Shown one piece after another: positions 60,339-64,000 of a stretch of 64,000 nt of DNA. Numbering within the stretch: position 1 is the first letter of the stretch; each line of letters begins with the position of its first letter. Made by a program: the position numbers and the translations under genes. The notes under the pieces were generated by a model. That model did not search any database, was not told the DNA's origin, and worked only from the letters and a program-made list of their open reading frames with translations. Origin of the DNA: JAOABV01 sp039801465 (GTDB lineage: Bacteria > Hydrothermota > Tepidihabitantia > Tepidihabitantales > CAIPLT01); the NCBI GenBank assembly GCA_039801465.1, contig JBDRUT010000001.1, positions 1 to 64,000 on the forward strand, given 5' to 3'.

Positions 60339-62045
60339 ATGAATAAAAAGACCATCGATTTACTATCAGATACATCAGAAAAGTCTTTGTTAGAACCGGT
60401 AGTCACTAATCGTCAGATACAATGTCTTGACACAGCAATTAATTCTCTATTTACCATGCCACTAATTTTACTAATGGAAAATGCCGGGCGGGTGGTCGCA
60501 GAGAATGTCGTTGAGCATCTCCAAAGAAAAAAAGTTATTACTCCAAAAATTTTAATCTTTGCTGGTCCAGGTAATAATGGCGGCGATGCTATTGTTTGTG
60601 CACGTTATCTACTTAATCAACTCATCAAAGCGCATATTGTCCTTCTAATTTTACCCAAAGCAGATTACCAGGGTGATGCCTCAATAAATTATGAAATCCT
60701 CAAGAAAATTGTTAGTACCAACTCTACAATTGAAATTATTGAAGTAACGCATAAGAGAAAACTCAACCGAATAAAAAATTTTCAGCCGGATGTTATCATC
60801 GACGGCATTTTTGGTACTGGCTTTAGAGGGTCGCCTGAAGGCATTTTTCAAGATGCCATTGAATTAATTAATCACTACAATGCATATAAAATTGCTATTG
60901 ATATTCCATCTGGAGTAAACGGTGATACCGGATGGGTTCAAGAATTAGCTGTCAAAGCCCAACAAACAATCTCAATGGGTTTATATAAAAGGGGTCATTG
61001 GCTTTATCCAGGCAGAACGCATTGTGGTCTAATCAAAATCGCTCATCTCGGCATTGATTACAAAAAGCTCTTTTGGGCGATAACAAATTCTTCTTTGGCT
61101 TCAAAGAAGACAAAATTAGATTCACTAAATAATATCTCAAGTCTTAAAAAACTTTTTGCATCTGAGACCTATTTATTAACCTTACCGTTTATTAAACAAA
61201 TTTTTCCTCAGCGAAGACCTGATGGCCATAAAGGAACATTTGGTTCAGTAGTTGTTGTTGCTGGCGGCAAAGGTTATTCCGGAGCAGCTTGTCTTACTGC
61301 TCTTAGTGCATTAAGAACAGGCGCCGGGCTTGTTAGGTTGTGTTTTCCATTAAGCATAAATTCTGCAGTAGAAAAAAAGTTGACCGAAGTTATTAAAGTT
61401 CCTATACCCACAACATCCGAAGGCACTTTTGCCCTCTCAGGTTATAACCAAATTAAAGATGTTATTAACCAATCTGATGTTTTAGCCATTGGACCTGGAG
61501 TTACGACCCATCCTGAAACCAAAGAATTAATTCGAAAAATTATTCTGACAACAAAGATACCAATGGTTCTGGATGCAGACGCAATAAACAATATTACAGT
61601 ATCAACTCTGCTCAAAATTCCCAAAAATCAAAGAGCCAATATGGTTCTTACACCTCATCCTGGTGAACTAAGTCGACTAATAGAAATAACCCCGGAAACG
61701 ATTAATCGCGAAAGAATTGATTTATGTGAGCAGTGGGCAAAAAGACTCGGCGTCATTCTTGTTCTGAAAGGTGCACCAACTGTTATTGGCACACCTGAAG
61801 GCATTGTTTTTATTAATCCAACAGGAAATTCTGGATTAGCTAAAGGCGGTAGTGGAGATGTGCTTACTGGACTTATTGCTGGTTTTGTTGCACAAGGTGT
61901 TACACCGGCTTATGCAGCTTGTGTTGGAGTCTATCTCCACGGACTTTGTGCTGACTTAAAAGTAAAATCGACCACAGAATACTGTTTAACTGCTTCAGAT
62001 TTAATTAACCAATTGCCAAAAGCAATTAACCAATTGTTACAATAA
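60339..62045 (+). CDS. nnrDE: bifunctional NAD(P)H-hydrate repair enzyme (epimerase + ADP-dependent dehydratase)
   Basis: 568 aa from ATG 60339 (AAGG 6 nt upstream; an in-frame TTG is 6 nt earlier). N-terminal YjeF_N epimerase (FAGPGNNGGDAIVCARYL; IDGIFGTGFRGSPEG; DIPSGVNGDTG) fused to C-terminal YjeF_C dehydratase (VVVVAGGKGYSGAACLTALS; LTPHPGELSRLIE; KGGSGDVLTGLIAGFVAQG). Repairs hydrated NADH/NADPH. Standard fusion. The first ~25 residues before the epimerase are non-conserved. Confidence 0.95.
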   Translation: MNKKTIDLLSDTSEKSLLEPVVTNRQIQCLDTAINSLFTMPLILLMENAGRVVAENVVEHLQRKKVITPKILIFAGPGNNGGDAIVCARYLLNQLIKAHIVLLILPKADYQGDASINYEILKKIVSTNSTIEIIEVTHKRKLNRIKNFQPDVIIDGIFGTGFRGSPEGIFQDAIELINHYNAYKIAIDIPSGVNGDTGWVQELAVKAQQTISMGLYKRGHWLYPGRTHCGLIKIAHLGIDYKKLFWAITNSSLASKKTKLDSLNNISSLKKLFASETYLLTLPFIKQIFPQRRPDGHKGTFGSVVVVAGGKGYSGAACLTALSALRTGAGLVRLCFPLSINSAVEKKLTEVIKVPIPTTSEGTFALSGYNQIKDVINQSDVLAIGPGVTTHPETKELIRKIILTTKIPMVLDADAINNITVSTLLKIPKNQRANMVLTPHPGELSRLIEITPETINRERIDLCEQWAKRLGVILVLKGAPTVIGTPEGIVFINPTGNSGLAKGGSGDVLTGLIAGFVAQGVTPAYAACVGVYLHGLCADLKVKSTTEYCLTASDLINQLPKAINQLLQ

Positions 62046-62117
62046 AGTCTCCTAAGATTTTCCAAAATCAAAAGCACTTCGATAGATAAAAATTTTTATG
62101 TGTCTTAGTGGGTTAAA

Positions 62118-62852
62118 TTATTTACCCAATGATAAACGATAGGCAAGTACTGGCGGTAAACCAGACTTTAGTATCTTTTCTTGTGCCAATTTGATATTAT
62201 AGTCGATTCTCTCATATTTAATACAATTAGTTTCATTGTCAAAGATTACGACACATGCTCTGGGATCTCCATCGCGTGGTTGACCAACACTCCCAACATT
62301 GATAAGATAACGACAATCTGGGTTAATGATTTGGGAATTTGATTGCGAAATTATTCGGATATGGTTTCGTTCTAAGTTTTGCTCAATAATAAAAGGCGAG
62401 TGAGAATGACCAATCAGACCAATTGGTTTTTTAAAATATTGAAATTGGGCAGAGGCTTGATTTAACCGATATATATAGTGCCAGGCAGAAGGTTCTTGCG
62501 GTGAGGCGTGAACTAATAAGAATTTTTCCCATTCGAGTTGAAGTGGAAGTTTTAATAGGTATTCTATACTATCTTTATTCAGTTCGTTTTTTGTCCATAG
62601 CACTGCAATCTGCGCCGGCTCGTTAAAGTTATTAATATCGGTTTTATCTAAAACACACCAATCATGATTACCCGCAACACAAAGACAATTAAGGCTTTTA
62701 ATTAATTCCACACACTCATTCGGATTTGCTCCATAACCAACAATGTCTCCCAAGCAGAGATATTGGTCAATCTTTTCTTGACTCAAAAAATCGACCACGG
62801 CTTGTAGTGCTTCCAAGTTAGAATGGATGTCGGAAAAAATCCCTATACGCAT
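62118..62852 (-). CDS. metallophosphoesterase, YfcE/calcineurin-like
   Basis: 244 aa. Metal motifs FSDIHSNLEAL, CLGDIVGYGANP, AGNHDW, LVHASPQEP and GHSHSPFI, with NVGSVGQPRDGDP near the C-terminus, typical of the family related to diadenosine-tetraphosphatase/YfcE. Hydrolyses a phosphodiester or nucleotide substrate that cannot be told. 47 nt from argF in the same direction. Confidence 0.9.
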   Translation of the reverse strand: MRIGIFSDIHSNLEALQAVVDFLSQEKIDQYLCLGDIVGYGANPNECVELIKSLNCLCVAGNHDWCVLDKTDINNFNEPAQIAVLWTKNELNKDSIEYLLKLPLQLEWEKFLLVHASPQEPSAWHYIYRLNQASAQFQYFKKPIGLIGHSHSPFIIEQNLERNHIRIISQSNSQIINPDCRYLINVGSVGQPRDGDPRACVVIFDNETNCIKYERIDYNIKLAQEKILKSGLPPVLAYRLSLGK

Positions 62853-62899
62853 CTAAATAGTATAATAAGTATTATAAAAATGGGTAGTGTGTTTAACTT

Positions 62900-63826
62900 T
62901 TAGAATTTTCCCAACAAATAAAGCAGTATTGCGCGTTGGATATGAAGACGATTTTCCGCCTGGTCTAAAACAATTGAATGTGGTCCATCAATCACGTCAT
63001 CAGTTATTTCCTCACCCCGGTGTGCTGGCAAGCAATGCATCACCCAATAACCTCTTGGTGCATGAGATAAAAGTTGGGCGTTAACTTGAAATTTCTTAAA
63101 GATTATTCTTCGTTTTTCTGCTTCCGACTCTTGTCCCATAGAAATCCAAGTATCCGTATAAATAAATTCGCTTTCTGAAACTGCTGACTCTGGTTCATTA
63201 ACCAATTCAATCTTACCGCCACTGGCTTTAGCCAGTTCTAATGTTCTTGTTAAAATCTCAGGTCTTGGACCGTATTCTTTTGGCGTAGCAATTTTGAGAT
63301 GCGCGCCTAATAAGGCAGAAGCAATCATTAAAGAATGGCACACATTATTTCCATCACCAACCCAGGCGATTTTTACATTATTTAATCTACCAACTTTATC
63401 ATAAATGGTTAAAAAATCAGCCAAAACTTGACAAGGATGTTCTAAATCTGAAAGCGCGTTAATTACCGGAACAGTACTGAATTTGGCTAATTCTATTACT
63501 GTGTTATGACTAAAAGTTCGCGCACTAATGACATTTACCCAACGACTGAGATTTTTTGCTACATCCGCCACTGACTCGCGTTTTCCTAATCCGATATCAG
63601 TTGGTCCTAAATAAATTGCTGAACCGCCTAATTGTCGAATCGCGACTTCAAATGTAACCCGAGTTCGCAATGATGGTTTTTCAAAAACTAAGGCTAAAAT
63701 TTTTCCTTCCAGATATGGTAAGACTGGTTCAAATTTCAATTCGTCTCTTAAATCAATCGCCTTAAATATTAGTTTTTGAATTATTTCTTTTGATAAATCG
63801 AAAAGACTTACTAAATCTTTTTTCAT
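62900..63826 (-). CDS. argF: ornithine carbamoyltransferase
   Basis: 308 aa. Carbamoyl-phosphate site KPSLRTRVTFE (Ser-x-Arg-Thr), HPCQVLADF, ornithine site VYTDTWISMGQE (in place of the more common D-x-W-S-M-G), HCLPAHRGEEITDDV with the catalytic Cys of HCLP. Converts ornithine to citrulline in arginine synthesis. HCLP and the SMGQE motif separate it from aspartate carbamoyltransferase. Other arg genes are not in the window. Confidence 0.95.
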   Translation of the reverse strand: MKKDLVSLFDLSKEIIQKLIFKAIDLRDELKFEPVLPYLEGKILALVFEKPSLRTRVTFEVAIRQLGGSAIYLGPTDIGLGKRESVADVAKNLSRWVNVISARTFSHNTVIELAKFSTVPVINALSDLEHPCQVLADFLTIYDKVGRLNNVKIAWVGDGNNVCHSLMIASALLGAHLKIATPKEYGPRPEILTRTLELAKASGGKIELVNEPESAVSESEFIYTDTWISMGQESEAEKRRIIFKKFQVNAQLLSHAPRGYWVMHCLPAHRGEEITDDVIDGPHSIVLDQAENRLHIQRAILLYLLGKF

Positions 63827-63906
63827 TTAACCTTCTTTCATTTCTATTTCAAATAAATTAAATCTAAAACGGCTATCTTGATTATGGTTTGTGATTTGAG
63901 AATTGC

Positions 63907-64000
63907 TTACAGAATATATCGTGTTAAATCCTTGTTTTCAATAATATCTTTCAATCGATGCTCAACATAATCTCGGGTTATTCTAATCTTTTGAACATCC
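63907..64000 (-). CDS. hslU: HslU ATPase, C-terminal end (cut by window edge)
   Basis: 30 codons visible: DVQKIRITRDYVEHRLKDII, ending ENKDLTRYIL-stop. The terminal LxRYIL is the HslU tail that inserts into the HslV peptidase and is nearly diagnostic. The rest lies outside the window; hslV is presumably further upstream. Followed 80 nt later by argF. Confidence 0.85.
   Translation of the reverse strand, partial: DVQKIRITRDYVEHRLKDIIENKDLTRYIL

Overview
The window is AT-rich, gene-dense bacterial chromosome. Several proteins end in a Gly-Ile-Tyr-Phe type C-terminal sorting module (YDASGRLVK / GIYFYTLK style). There is an outer-membrane ComEA-barrel protein and a large SRP RNA with an Alu domain, and ribosomal genes sit beside a YifB/ComM gene. 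Together these suggest a Gram-negative-type (diderm) bacterium of a little-cultured candidate lineage; candidate division WOR-3 (Stahlbacteria-like) is my best inference, from protein style only. No rRNA, tRNA or CRISPR array was recognised.

Layout. 1-0.3 kb: cut-off IS110-type transposase. 0.7-3.4 kb: large secreted protein. 3.5-10.1 kb: xerC, an outer-membrane barrel gene, a ComEA-like barrel protein and convergent comEC. 10.5-14 kb: miaA, mutL and an MBL-fold hydrolase on the minus strand. 14.1-18.9 kb: a secreted Arg-rich protein and a tolC-macA-macB efflux operon. 19-21 kb: a DNA methyltransferase overlapping a likely PD-(D/E)XK endonuclease (type II R-M). 22.2-32.2 kb: a phosphate regulon island (phoB, phoR, arsC, phosphate porin, pstSCAB, phoU) with a PHO-box-like array, interrupted by a cassette carrying a frameshifted secreted protein. 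32.6-36.6 kb: secreted and lipoprotein genes including an M14 carboxypeptidase. 36.9-42.6 kb (minus): comM, yraN, rnhB, rplS, trmD, khpA, rpsP, rmuC. 42.7-49.8 kb: a membrane acyltransferase, recR-ybaB-dnaX, the SRP RNA, an orphan substrate-binding protein and a TPR protein. 50.2-52 kb: htpX and lemA. 52-53.5 kb: a gene-poor stretch with seven 58-59 bp tandem repeats. 53.5-62 kb: M24 peptidase, efp, accC, three unrecognised genes and nnrD/E. 62.1-64 kb: phosphoesterase, argF and the tail of hslU.

The most unusual signal is a recurring pattern: next to at least seven genes (phoR, arsC, recR, SRP RNA, the substrate-binding protein, the TPR protein, htpX, and more weakly a lamin-tail gene) lies a short second copy of that gene's own 5' or 3' end. 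Where the copies are coding, the differences are nearly all synonymous, as if the echoes were ends of diverged orthologous alleles left by gene replacement. A further copy, of the rmuC-rpsP spacer with its promoter, sits 15 kb away in front of an unknown TPR gene. The window also carries comEC, ComEA-like and comM genes, so natural transformation is an attractive but unproven explanation; strain-mixing in assembly is the main alternative. A second notable element is a ~0.5 kb dispersed repeat (three copies) with a G+C-rich 12-bp-periodic core, two copies of which are inverted around a 16-kb block.
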